This document shows positions 34,959 to 43,896 of a DNA stretch of 64,000 bases, piece by piece. The stretch comes from an uncultured Pirellulaceae bacterium (GTDB taxonomy: Bacteria; Planctomycetota; Planctomycetia; Pirellulales; Pirellulaceae), in contig CALFWR010000060.1 of NCBI GenBank assembly GCA_937928555.1, forward strand, positions 19,622 through 83,621. Reading direction: 5' to 3'. Every line of letters starts with the position of its first letter. Within the stretch, counting starts at the first letter, position 1. The notes under the pieces were generated by a model. It searched no databases. It saw only the letters and a list, made by a program, of their open reading frames with translations, and was not told the origin of the DNA. A program made the position numbers and the translations under genes.

Positions 34959-36949
34959 CAGGCTGCCTCCTCGATCCCAAAGCTTCGCATCCGTTGGTAG
35001 GCGGGGCAGCGCGCCGATAGCTCTTCGTGCGTGCCGCAATCAACCACACGTCCGCCGTCCATCAGCATGATCCGGTCGACAAGGTCCAGCGTTGACATGC
35101 GATGGGTGATCATCACCGTCGTGCGGCCCTTGATGAACTCCGATAGCGTTTCGTGAATCAGTTGTTCGCTTTCGGGATCAATCTGGCTGGTGGCTTCGTC
35201 CAGAATCAGAATGTCGGGGTCTTTGAGGATTGCCCGGGCGAGGGAAAGCCGTTGGCGTTGTCCGCCGGAAAGCTTCCCGCCGTGTTCGCCGATCTCCGAA
35301 TCGTAACCGTCTGCGAGTTCCGCGATGAACTCATCGGCGTGGGCCTGCCTCGCGGCGGCGCGGACCTGTTCGATGGTGGCGGAGTCGTTTCCGTAAGCAA
35401 TGTTTTCGGCGATCGTATCGCTGAACAGCATCGTGACCTGAGTGACGTAGCCGACCCGGTTACGCAGTGCCTGAACGTCGTAGTCGCGAATGTCGTTGCC
35501 GCCAATTTGAATCGAACCGCCGCCGACATCGAAGAAGCGGGGGAGCAGGTTGATCAGTGTGCTTTTGCCGCAACCGTTGGGTCCAATGATTGCCAGCGAT
35601 GAACCGGCGGGAATCGAAACCGAAGTCCCGGCCAGGACATCGTTGCCAGGATCGTAAGCGAATCGCACGTCTTTGACTTCGATGTCCAAACCGCCAGAAG
35701 GAATGGCTTTGGGGTTTGCGGGCGATGTGACTTGAGGGTGCTGATCGACCAGTGGGAAGACCCGGTCCGCCGCCACAACACCGCCCTGAATGATGTTGTA
35801 GACGTCCGCCATTTTTCGCAGCGGGTCGGCGATTCCGATCAGGAATCCGAAAAACGCCATCACCGTTCCAAAGTCCATCGGCGTGGTACACATCCGGATC
35901 GGACCAAGGAAGCACGTTTGGTTGATCACCAGGTAACCGCCGGCAAGAACGCTAAGGGTAATCATGCCGACGCCCAACAGTTCACTGTTGATGCGGGAAA
36001 GCGAATTGTAAAACGCGATCCGCATGCCTTTTTTGTAGACGTCCCGGGCAACGGTGTCGAAACGCTGCCGTTCGTTGTTCTCGTTGGTGAAAGCTTTGAC
36101 GACACGCTGGTAAGTGAGCGCCTGGTAGAGTCGATTCAGCAATCGGGCTGATTCTTCGACGGCCTTTTTGTTGGCGCGTTTGGTAAGCTTAGCAAGACGG
36201 ATCATCAGGTAGGCGGCGATCGGGCAGATCAGCAACGAGAATAGTAGCAATCGCCAATTCATCCACGCTGCCCCCGAAAGGCAGACGATGGCTTTGAGTG
36301 GTTCGCGAACCGTTTTGCCAAACAGGATCGAGATCGCTTTGCCGACGGTTCCCGTTTCACCACGAATGCGACTGACGAGGTCGCCCGTTCCGCGGACGCC
36401 CAGTTCCGAGACTTCCATGTCAAGGACGTTGCGAAAGACCTGGTTCTGCAAATCCAGCACCGTCCGCTGTCCGACCCGTGCGACGGCAAGCATATTGCCC
36501 ATCAGAAACAGTCCGCGCAGCACGGTGCCGAAAAACATGAACCCCATCAGCCAACCCAGAGTCGCGAACGGAGTTTGCGGCGCCCAGGCTCGAATGTAGG
36601 GCGTGAGGGCTTCGGTCCACCACTTCTTGGTGCCTTCCGACGAAATGTCGGATTCGAGGGAAGCGATTTCACGTTTGAGAGGGGCGACGGGGGCATCGCC
36701 GGCGGCGATTTTGTCTTCGAGGTCGGCGATGTGTTGCCTGTGTTCAGTGATTCGCTCATTGGAATCTTTCAGCCGCAGGTCAACCCAATCGTGAAGCGTT
36801 TTCTTGCTCATCACGACCTCGACGAATGGATACACCGCCCCAAGGTTGGCTCCCCAAAGAAGAGCCACCATTATGCTGCAGACAAATGATCCGATCAGGG
36901 ACCATTTGTATTTGAGCGTCATTCGCAAAGCGCGTCGAAGGTTTTTCAT
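34958..36949 (-). CDS. MsbA-like ABC exporter with insertion between TM1 and TM2
   Basis: 663 aa half-transporter. Six membrane helices are followed by an NBD with Walker A GPNGCGKST (about residue 455), signature LSGGQRQRLSLARA (about 558), and Walker B ILILDEATSQID (about 579). Between TM1 and TM2 there is a charged insertion of about 75 residues with coiled-coil character (RITEHRQHIADLEDKIAAGD). It is probably a lipid or glycolipid flippase. Overlaps kdsD. A paralogue of nearly equal length is at 52169-54163 and carries the same kind of insertion. Confidence 0.88.
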   Translation of the reverse strand: MKNLRRALRMTLKYKWSLIGSFVCSIMVALLWGANLGAVYPFVEVVMSKKTLHDWVDLRLKDSNERITEHRQHIADLEDKIAAGDAPVAPLKREIASLESDISSEGTKKWWTEALTPYIRAWAPQTPFATLGWLMGFMFFGTVLRGLFLMGNMLAVARVGQRTVLDLQNQVFRNVLDMEVSELGVRGTGDLVSRIRGETGTVGKAISILFGKTVREPLKAIVCLSGAAWMNWRLLLFSLLICPIAAYLMIRLAKLTKRANKKAVEESARLLNRLYQALTYQRVVKAFTNENNERQRFDTVARDVYKKGMRIAFYNSLSRINSELLGVGMITLSVLAGGYLVINQTCFLGPIRMCTTPMDFGTVMAFFGFLIGIADPLRKMADVYNIIQGGVVAADRVFPLVDQHPQVTSPANPKAIPSGGLDIEVKDVRFAYDPGNDVLAGTSVSIPAGSSLAIIGPNGCGKSTLINLLPRFFDVGGGSIQIGGNDIRDYDVQALRNRVGYVTQVTMLFSDTIAENIAYGNDSATIEQVRAAARQAHADEFIAELADGYDSEIGEHGGKLSGGQRQRLSLARAILKDPDILILDEATSQIDPESEQLIHETLSEFIKGRTTVMITHRMSTLDLVDRIMLMDGGRVVDCGTHEELSARCPAYQRMRSFGIEEAA

Positions 36950-37082
36950 GTTGTCGCTTTGCTTCCCTGCTCGAGCGATAAAGACGAAATTTTATGATCT
37001 GGAGAGGTGCTGGCCAACAGCAGTTAAGTTCAGCAACCAACAGGCCGACGGGTTGGCCGATGGTCAGCTGGAGCCTGAATTT

Positions 37083-37964
37083 TTATGCGGCGTTTTTGTA
37101 AAACTCTCCGGCGACCATCGGTTTGCGACATTCGACAAACAGCGAATCGGGCTTGAGGATCGATGAGCCTTCGGCGTCGAGTTGGTAGCTGGCGTAGTCT
37201 TCGATTCCGCTGTCGGTCGCGGATTTGACGCGAAATTTGATAAAACCTCGCTGCAGGCACATTTCCCTTAGCGAGTAGCGGTCGTACATCCAGCGATGAA
37301 TCTCGCCGCAATTGCGGAACATGCCTTCGTCAAAGGCACGCAGTCCTTTTTTTCCCATCAGCCGTCGGACGAACCAGCGAGCCAGTTTGGTGCGGGAATT
37401 GCTTCGAAAAAGTTTCCATTTCTTTTTGCGGGATTCATTGGCTGCCTCGTTTGCGGGCGCGTGTTTCTGACATCGCGATAATTCAGCTCCCACACGCGTT
37501 TGCACGAAACCCGAATTGCGAATGTCATCGGACGACATGTACTTGCCCATCCGTCCTCCAGAATGGGTCCGCACCAGTTGGTCCAGCAGTTCCAGTTTCA
37601 TCCAGTTGTAGTTGATCGCCGCTCCCGGTTCGCTGGCCCAGGCTTTGGTGTGATACTCAAGGTACAGTTTGGCGATCCGCTCAAGGTTGGGGACCACGAT
37701 GCGTAGCACGCCCCCAGGTTTAAGCACACGATGGCATTCGTCCAGCAAGCGAATTCCATCATCCGGATCGAGGTGTTCCAGGACATGTGAGTGGTAAATG
37801 CCGTCATAGCTCCCTGTTTCGCACGGCAGTCCCTGAGTGATGTCGTGCTTGGTGACAGAACGATCGGCAGGCTCGAGATCGACGTTGGTCCACGAAGAGT
37901 GAAAGCGTTGGCCGCAGCCTACGTTCAGCAGACGAGGATTCTGATTGTGGCTGTTGGTATCCAC
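37083..37964 (-). CDS. Class I SAM-dependent methyltransferase (glycan-cluster type)
   Basis: 293 aa if it starts with GTG 37964 (VDTNSHNQNPRLLNVGCGQR); the frame is open to an ATG at 38147, but that extension has a short direct repeat and looks non-coding. SAM motif I is LLNVGCGQ, motif post-I VDLEP, and motif IV region HSHVLEHLDPDDG with the post-motif VLKPGGVLRIVVPN. Similar methyltransferases cap or modify surface sugars. Neighbours on both sides are glycan and export genes, which suggests such a role; substrate unknown. Confidence 0.75.
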   Translation of the reverse strand: MDTNSHNQNPRLLNVGCGQRFHSSWTNVDLEPADRSVTKHDITQGLPCETGSYDGIYHSHVLEHLDPDDGIRLLDECHRVLKPGGVLRIVVPNLERIAKLYLEYHTKAWASEPGAAINYNWMKLELLDQLVRTHSGGRMGKYMSSDDIRNSGFVQTRVGAELSRCQKHAPANEAANESRKKKWKLFRSNSRTKLARWFVRRLMGKKGLRAFDEGMFRNCGEIHRWMYDRYSLREMCLQRGFIKFRVKSATDSGIEDYASYQLDAEGSSILKPDSLFVECRKPMVAGEFYKNAA

Positions 37965-38208
37965 GGGGCGTTTGCGTCGGTTGCTGTGATTGATGGGGAG
38001 AAGGGAGCTGGAAATATTTTCGGAAGCTGGAAATATTTTCCGGTTAAATAGCAAAAGGGCTAAAGTCCGTAAATGGTGATTGGAACCCTGAAAAGTCGGC
38101 TGTAACTTTGCCGCGATGCCGCGAGAGTCCACTCGCTGATGGCTCATCGGGAACGCTAGCAGGAGTTCCTGATTGACGCCCGGCGTTCGGATTCGTTATC
38201 ACGCTGAC

Positions 38209-39189
38209 ATGATTGAGCGGATCGACACACCCATTCTGTTTTGCAACTTCAACCGACCGGCACTGACCCGGCAGGTGTTTGAAAGCATCCGGCAGCGACG
38301 ACCGACGAAGCTGTTTTTGGCATGCGACGGCCCACGTCCGGGCCATCGAGAAGATCTGGAAAAGGTTGGTCAGGTGCGTGGTGTTTTGGCGGAAGTCGAT
38401 TGGGATTGCGACGTACAGCATCGGTTTCTGGATTCCAACGCGGGCTGCAAGTCGGCCATGTCCGCTGCCATCTCGTGGGCTTTTGAGGATGCCGATCGGC
38501 TGATCATTCTGGAAGACGATTGCTTGCCGGATTCGACGTTTTACGACTTTTGCGGGCAGTTGCTGGAGAAGTACCAGGACAACCGGCGCGTCATGTCGAT
38601 CGGTGGGAACAACTTTCAGGCCGAACCAAGGTCTGATGCAAGCTATTACTTTTCGCGTTGGCCACACATTTGGGGTTGGGCGACGTGGCGGCAGAGTTGG
38701 CAGCAGTACGACGTGGAAATGGCGTCGTGGTCACGGGAAAGTTCGCAACGTATTCTCAATTCGATCTTTGATGATCCGGTGGCGGTCCGGCATTGGCAGG
38801 ATACTTTTGCATCGCAGCACGCGGGGCAAATCGATACCTGGGACTTTCCGTGGACGTACAGCATCTGGGAAAGTGATGGCATCTGTATTTTGCCCGAAAG
38901 AAATCTTGTGACCAACATTGGCTTTGGCGCTGAAGCCACCCACACCACCGATCCGGAATCCTGGCTGGCGTCCATGAAAGCCTGGCCGGTTGAGACCCTT
39001 GTGCATCCCGGGTGTGTCAAAATCGACACCGGTGCGGATCTCTATTCGTGGGAGCACGTGTTTTTGCCCAGCGTTGCACGCGACGAACAAATCGACAAAG
39101 GCATGCGGCGTGGGTTGTTGCGAAAAATCCGCGACAGGCTTTCACCGCGGCGGCGGCGATTGCGTTTGCAGCAGAGGAGTGCCCTGTGA
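38209..39189 (+). CDS. Glycosyltransferase family 2-like protein
   Basis: 326 aa from ATG 38209 (a TTG at 38173 is upstream in frame). GT-A pattern: PILFCNFNRPALTRQVFESI at the start, LFLACDGPRPG, the long DSNAGCKSAMSAAISWAFED and RLIILEDDCLPDSTFYDFC containing the DxD-like acidic motif. The C-terminus is basic. It is divergent from the methyltransferase and overlaps the next gene (GTGA). It likely builds the surface glycan that receives or flanks pseudaminic acid. Confidence 0.82.
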   Translation: MIERIDTPILFCNFNRPALTRQVFESIRQRRPTKLFLACDGPRPGHREDLEKVGQVRGVLAEVDWDCDVQHRFLDSNAGCKSAMSAAISWAFEDADRLIILEDDCLPDSTFYDFCGQLLEKYQDNRRVMSIGGNNFQAEPRSDASYYFSRWPHIWGWATWRQSWQQYDVEMASWSRESSQRILNSIFDDPVAVRHWQDTFASQHAGQIDTWDFPWTYSIWESDGICILPERNLVTNIGFGAEATHTTDPESWLASMKAWPVETLVHPGCVKIDTGADLYSWEHVFLPSVARDEQIDKGMRRGLLRKIRDRLSPRRRRLRLQQRSAL

Positions 39190-40598
39190 GGGTTGGGATC
39201 TTTTCGCCTTATGCGACCGTTGCGCCGCACTTCGAAGCAGAAATGGAGCTGGCCCAGTTGCACTTGGACGCCGGCGACGACGTTCACTATGTCGGCTGTG
39301 ATGGCCAACTGACCAACTGCGATTTCAATATCGATCGCGACCCGCAACGATGCAAAAGCTGCCTTGGTCGCCGCGAACATGGACTTGATGCCGTTGCCGG
39401 CAAGTGCCATGTTTCGATGTTCGAAGCGGGGCACGGGTTCGACGTTCCGGAGCTGCTTACCCTTGAGCAGTTGACGAATTTTCATGTGGCAGGATTTGAC
39501 GTGGGCTATGCAGCGCTTTCGTCGCTGGTGTCGGTTTGCCGTGATCCAGAACCGGACCTTGAAAAGCACGGTGAACTGTTGCGGCGGTTCATCAATTCCG
39601 CCCTAGCGACGTTTGCCCAGACGCTGGCGCTTCTCGATCGCCGACCGCTCGACCGCGTCTACGTTTTCAATGGTCGATTCGCTGCCATGCGGGCGGTATT
39701 CCGAGCTTGCCAGGCAAGAGGTGTGGATTGCTTTTTGCATGAACGTGGCAAGGACAAAGACCACTACGAACTGTTCGAGAATCATCTTCCCCATGACCTT
39801 GTCGGTGTCGAAGGAGTGATTCGAAAGCTCTGGGCTGACGCGGATCCGGTTCAGCGGGAGCGAATCGGTGCGTCCTGGTACGAGGATCGCTTCAACCGTG
39901 TGGAAACCGCTTGGCATTCTTTCACCAAGGACCAGCAGTACGGTCGTTTGCCTGCAGGATTTTCAAGCGACCGGCGAAACGTGTCGATCTTTTGTTCTTC
40001 GGATGACGAATTTGTCGCCATTGGTGACGCGTGGAAGAATGACTTGTATCCGAATCAGGTTCAGGCCATCGCCGCGATTGCCGGTTCGATGCGGGAGGCT
40101 GCCCCGGAAACGAGGCTGTTTCTTCGCGTGCATCCGAATCTGGCCAAAGTCGACAACGCCAGGAAACGGCAGATGATGGCATTGGACTTTCCCAACCTCG
40201 AAATCATTGCCGCTGACGCTCAAGTGGATACGTATGCTCTGCTCAAGGCCTCCGATACGGTGGCGTCGTTCGGTTCGAGCGTCGGGATGGAGGCCGTTTT
40301 CTGGGAGCGGCCATCGGTGTTGCTTGGTCCGTGCCTGTATCAGAACCTTGGCGGTCCGCTTCGCTCGCGTTCGCATCGGCAGACGGTTGAGCTTTTGTGC
40401 GATGAGCTTGAGCCGGCCGACAAGACGGGTGCGTTGATGTATGGGCACTGGTTCCAAGCCCGGGGGTATCCGTACCGGTATTTTCAGGCGACGAACTTCT
40501 ATGAAGGCAAATTCAAGGGTGAGGTATTGCACGATCGGGAAGCCGCCGGGACAAAAAAGCGAAGCTGGTTGAAGCGACTTGTTTCCACAGGGCGGTAG
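39186..40598 (+). CDS. Putative capsule/surface glycan biosynthesis protein, GT-B-like
   Basis: 470 aa from GTG 39186 (VRVGIFSPYATVAPHFEAEM). The upstream frame to 39012 is the previous gene's shadow. A Cys-rich stretch (CDGQLTNCDFNIDRDPQRCK) lies near residues 38-58. The second half has FLRVHPNLAKVDNARKRQMM, then SDTVASFGSSVGMEAVFWER, a pattern shared with capsule polysaccharide synthases and CDP-glycerol-type transferases. The start overlaps the preceding stop by 4 bp. The exact reaction is not predictable. Confidence 0.7.
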   Translation: MRVGIFSPYATVAPHFEAEMELAQLHLDAGDDVHYVGCDGQLTNCDFNIDRDPQRCKSCLGRREHGLDAVAGKCHVSMFEAGHGFDVPELLTLEQLTNFHVAGFDVGYAALSSLVSVCRDPEPDLEKHGELLRRFINSALATFAQTLALLDRRPLDRVYVFNGRFAAMRAVFRACQARGVDCFLHERGKDKDHYELFENHLPHDLVGVEGVIRKLWADADPVQRERIGASWYEDRFNRVETAWHSFTKDQQYGRLPAGFSSDRRNVSIFCSSDDEFVAIGDAWKNDLYPNQVQAIAAIAGSMREAAPETRLFLRVHPNLAKVDNARKRQMMALDFPNLEIIAADAQVDTYALLKASDTVASFGSSVGMEAVFWERPSVLLGPCLYQNLGGPLRSRSHRQTVELLCDELEPADKTGALMYGHWFQARGYPYRYFQATNFYEGKFKGEVLHDREAAGTKKRSWLKRLVSTGR

Positions 40599-40602
40599 GT
40601 GA

Positions 40603-40677
40603 ACCGGAATGATTCACGACCACGGGCGTTGATTGGCTGACTTGAGAGTCACGCCCAAGCCTTGTGAATCATCCGGG
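40603..40677 (+). repeat. Shrunken copy of the 187-bp element (copy F)
   Basis: The ends match the family (ACCGGAATGATTCACGAC and TTGTGAATCATCCGGG), but only ~20 bp lie between the arms instead of ~133 bp. The whole can fold into one long hairpin. It lies 4 bp after the stop of the glycan gene at 40598, inside the 322-bp gap before pseB. Confidence 0.8.
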
Positions 40678-40713
40678 GTAAAAGGGCCGGCGTTGGGCAA
40701 TCGCCCGGCCTTT

Positions 40714-40770
40714 GAGCAACCGTCCGACTGTTGAGCTGCCGTCCGATCGTTCAGCAACGGTCCGATCGTT
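40714..40770 (+). repeat. Three 19-bp tandem repeats before pseB
   Basis: GAGCAACCGTCCGACTGTT, GAGCTGCCGTCCGATCGTT and CAGCAACGGTCCGATCGTT are head to tail, 150 bp before the pseB start. They follow a GC-rich imperfect hairpin (40685-40710, no T tract). They could be regulator-binding repeats for the pse operon. The remaining ~150 bp before pseB show no feature I can name. Confidence 0.65.
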
Positions 40771-40920
40771 GAGAAAAGGCCTGCCGAATGCAATTCTGGG
40801 AAGCAATACGGGCAATTCGGATCAGCGGATTGCCAGCACCCGGATTCGTCTTGTTGATTCGGGTGCCACTGGAATAGATTGACGTGTCAGGATTCGGAAA
40901 TTTTTCCAGCAGGGACAAGG

Positions 40921-41955
40921 ATGTTCTGGCTTAACGATGCGACGGTATTGATCACCGGTGGAACAGGCTCATTTGGCAAAAAGTGCGCCCAGTTCCTGCT
41001 TGACCACTCCGGGCTGCGGAAGCTCATCATTTTTAGCCGCGACGAGCAAAAGCATGTCGTGATGCGGCGCGATCTGTTTCCCGCAGATCGATACCCGCAG
41101 GTTCGGTACTTCGTGGGTGACGTTCGTGACGCGGATCGTTTGCGGCGCGCGATGAAGGGCGTGGACTACGTGATTCACGCCGCCGCGATGAAGCACGTCG
41201 ATATGGCCGAGTACAACCCGCAGGAGTGTATTCGCACCAACATCGGGGGCGCGGAAAACGTGATCAACGCGTCGTTGGATTGCGGCGTGAAAAAAGTAAT
41301 CGCGCTTTCGACCGACAAAGCCGCCAGTCCGATCAATCTTTATGGCGCAACAAAGCTGTGCAGCGACAAACTGTTCGTGGCCGCGAATTCGCTTTCGGGA
41401 GAATGCGGTGCCCGCTTTGCCGTCGTCCGCTACGGCAACGTGTGGGAAAGCAACGGGTCGGTTGTGCCTTTCTTTCAATCCAAAGCTGCCAGCGGAACGC
41501 TGCCGATCACCGATCCGCAAATGACTCGATTCATTATCACCCTTGACGAAGCGGTGGCGTTGGTGGTGAAAGCTTTCGGTCGCATGGAAGGCGGCGAAGT
41601 GTTTGTGCCGAAGATTCCTTCGGCGCGAATTTTGGACATCGCCAAGGCCGTCGCCCCGCAGTGCGACACCAAGGTGGTCGGCATTCGGCCCGGTGAAAAA
41701 GTTCACGAGTGCATGCTGCCGACCGATGAGGCCAGGCAGACGCTCGAATTCGAAGATCACTTCATCATTCAACCTTCGTTTCGCATGTGGTCCAGCGAAC
41801 CACCGCGATACGCAAGCTATGGGACGCCCTGCAAAGAAGGTTTTTGCTACGCCAGTGACACCAACCCGGAGTGGCTTTCGGTGGAGCAGTTGCGAGCCAT
41901 GATTGGGTCGGCAGAGGTGACCGGTCAGGCTTCGGTTTCAGCGAAGGTGGCGTAG
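40921..41955 (+). CDS. pseB: UDP-GlcNAc 4,6-dehydratase (inverting), pseudaminic acid pathway
   Basis: 344 aa from ATG 40921 (MFWLNDATVLITGGTGSFGK); first step of CMP-pseudaminic acid synthesis, converting UDP-GlcNAc to the 4-keto-L-altrose sugar. The Rossmann motif is GGTGSFGK, followed by FSRDEQKHVVMRR and VIHAAAMKHVDMAEYNP. The STDKAASPINLYGATK segment contains the active-site region, and GEKVHE and RYGNVWESNGS are also present. These are PseB/FlaA1 hallmarks. First gene of a tightly packed five-gene operon; an upstream in-frame start at 40879 is not needed. Confidence 0.94.
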   Translation: MFWLNDATVLITGGTGSFGKKCAQFLLDHSGLRKLIIFSRDEQKHVVMRRDLFPADRYPQVRYFVGDVRDADRLRRAMKGVDYVIHAAAMKHVDMAEYNPQECIRTNIGGAENVINASLDCGVKKVIALSTDKAASPINLYGATKLCSDKLFVAANSLSGECGARFAVVRYGNVWESNGSVVPFFQSKAASGTLPITDPQMTRFIITLDEAVALVVKAFGRMEGGEVFVPKIPSARILDIAKAVAPQCDTKVVGIRPGEKVHECMLPTDEARQTLEFEDHFIIQPSFRMWSSEPPRYASYGTPCKEGFCYASDTNPEWLSVEQLRAMIGSAEVTGQASVSAKVA

Positions 41956-41962
41956 GAGCGAT

Positions 41963-43168
41963 ATGAGAATTCCCGGGACACGGCAGACGATTGATCAGGG
42001 CGACCTGGACGCGGTCACTTGCGCATTGCAGCGTGATCTGCTGACAACGGGCCCCGGCGTGGCCGAATTCGAGAGTGCGTTCGCCCAGGCCACTGGTGCG
42101 CGTTTTGCGGTTGCGCTCAACAGCGGAACCTCGGCCTTGCATGCGGCGGTCTGTGCGGCGGGGATTGGTGAATCGTCTGGCGGTTCGGCCGAAGACGAAG
42201 TCATTGTGCCGGCGATCAGTTTTGTGGCCACCGCCAATGCGGTGCTTTACCAAAATGCGAAACCCGTTTTCGCAGATGTTGAATCGAACACGCTACGAAT
42301 CGACCCCGCAGACGTTCGTCGCAAGATCACTTCTCGCACCAAAGCCATTCTCGCGATGGATTATGCGGGACAGCCTTGTGACTATGCGGCCCTGCAGGAA
42401 ATCGCCGACCAACATGGCGTGTTGTTGCTGGCCGATGCCTGCCACTCGCTTGGCGGAAAAGTCTCTGCCAATCATTCGACCAAAAAAGTTGGCTCGTTGG
42501 CGGACGTGTCCTGCTTCAGCCTGCATCCTGCCAAGCAAATCACAAGCTGCGAAGGCGGAGTTGCGACGACCAATGACGAAAGCCTTGCGGCACGGATGAA
42601 AGCCTTTCGCAATCACGGGATCTCTACCGATCATCGCGCCAGAGAGAAAAGAATCACCCATCAGTATGCGATGGAATCGCTGGGATACAACTATCGATTG
42701 AGCGACGTGCAGTCGGCGCTGGGGCTGTCGCAGTTACACCGTCTGGAAAAATTTACCGCCCGACGGCAACACCTGGCAGGTCTGTACGATTCGTTGTTGG
42801 GCGAATGTGATTTTGTGGCGCCGCTGGAGTCGGATGCTGCCGACGGACATGCGAGACATCTGTATGTCGTCAAGTGGAAGCCCGAGATTGCCGGATGTTC
42901 CCGCGACCAAGCGTTCACTGCGATGCGGAAAAGTGGGATTGGTGTCAACGTTCACTACCAGCCAATTTTTGAGCAGCCCTACTACCAGCGTCTGATAGTC
43001 AAAGGTGCAATCGAGGCTGCCCGCTGCCCAACGGCCAGGCAGGTTTACAGTCAGATCCTTTCGCTGCCGATCTTTCCCACGATGACTCAAGCCGAGGTCC
43101 ACGATGTTGTCAGCAGCCTGAAGTCTGTTGCCGCGACGTGGCGACGCAAAACAGAGGTTGCTGCCTGA
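41963..43168 (+). CDS. pseC: UDP-4-amino-4,6-dideoxy-N-acetyl-beta-L-altrosamine transaminase
   Basis: 401 aa, ribosome binding site AGGAGCG before ATG 41963, 7 bp after pseB. A DegT/DnrJ/EryC1-type PLP aminotransferase: ALNSGTSALHAA, DEVIVPAISFVATANAV, LLLADACHSLGGK and SCFSLHPAKQITSCEGGV, the last with the PLP Lys. It transfers an amino group to C4 of the PseB product. The stop overlaps the next start (TGATG), indicating coupled translation. Confidence 0.94.
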   Translation: MRIPGTRQTIDQGDLDAVTCALQRDLLTTGPGVAEFESAFAQATGARFAVALNSGTSALHAAVCAAGIGESSGGSAEDEVIVPAISFVATANAVLYQNAKPVFADVESNTLRIDPADVRRKITSRTKAILAMDYAGQPCDYAALQEIADQHGVLLLADACHSLGGKVSANHSTKKVGSLADVSCFSLHPAKQITSCEGGVATTNDESLAARMKAFRNHGISTDHRAREKRITHQYAMESLGYNYRLSDVQSALGLSQLHRLEKFTARRQHLAGLYDSLLGECDFVAPLESDAADGHARHLYVVKWKPEIAGCSRDQAFTAMRKSGIGVNVHYQPIFEQPYYQRLIVKGAIEAARCPTARQVYSQILSLPIFPTMTQAEVHDVVSSLKSVAATWRRKTEVAA

Positions 43169-43896
43169 TGAAAACCGTTGCGATTATCCAAGCCCGCCTG
43201 GGCAGTCAACGCCTGCCCGGCAAAGTCCTTCGTCAGATCTGCGGCAAATCCATGATCGAGCGGGTTTACGAAAGGGTTTTGCGCTGCGGGAGAATCGACG
43301 AAGTAGTGATTGCGATTTCTGATTCGGCGCATGATGACCTGCTGGCAGATTATTGCGATTCAAAGCAATGGGCTTTCGTACGCGGCAGTGAACACGATGT
43401 GCTGTCGCGATTCGTGCTGGCGGCTCAATTCACTCAAGCCGATCGCATCGTGCGGGTGACATCCGATTGCCCGTTGGCGGATCCGGAAATTGTGGGCCAG
43501 GTCGTCGATGTGCTCGACGGTGGCATGGATTACGCCTGTAACTTTTTCCCACAGCGTCTTTATCCGCGCGGGCTTGATGCCGAAGCCTTCACGCGAGAGA
43601 CGCTGAGCCGACTTGACGCACAAGCCAAATCGCCACGGTACCGAGAACATGTGACTTTGTTGGCTTATGAAAAGCCCTCGGAGTTCAAGATTGGATCTGT
43701 TTCGAATCGGATGGACCATTCGCATCTGCGTTGGACCGTCGACACCGAATTGGACCTTGAGTTGGTGCAGACGATCTACACTCATTTCTCCAAACTGGAC
43801 CAGGATTTGTTCGGGTACAGCGACGTGATGCGGGCGCTGTCTCACAACTGGCAGTGGTGCCAGATCAATCGTGAAATCAAACAGAAGGTGGCATAG
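43168..43896 (+). CDS. pseF: CMP-pseudaminic acid synthetase (cytidylyltransferase)
   Basis: 242 aa from ATG 43168. KTVAIIQARLGSQRLPGKVL is the typical CMP-sugar synthetase opening, with IVRVTSDCPLADPEIV in the centre and RWTVDTELDLELVQTI near the end. It activates free pseudaminic acid with CTP. The family (COG1861) also contains other spore-coat type cytidylyltransferases, but its place between pseC and pseG makes PseF very likely. It overlaps the next gene (TAGTG). Confidence 0.9.
   Translation: MKTVAIIQARLGSQRLPGKVLRQICGKSMIERVYERVLRCGRIDEVVIAISDSAHDDLLADYCDSKQWAFVRGSEHDVLSRFVLAAQFTQADRIVRVTSDCPLADPEIVGQVVDVLDGGMDYACNFFPQRLYPRGLDAEAFTRETLSRLDAQAKSPRYREHVTLLAYEKPSEFKIGSVSNRMDHSHLRWTVDTELDLELVQTIYTHFSKLDQDLFGYSDVMRALSHNWQWCQINREIKQKVA

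Noticed and set aside
37965..38147. N-terminal extension of the methyltransferase to ATG 38147
   Set aside because: The extension contains a direct repeat (GGAAGCTGGAAATATTTTC twice) and shows poor coding character; kept only as an alternative start.
40685..40710. Terminator before pseB
   Set aside because: The GC-rich stem is imperfect and lacks a T tract, so I list it only as part of the gap.
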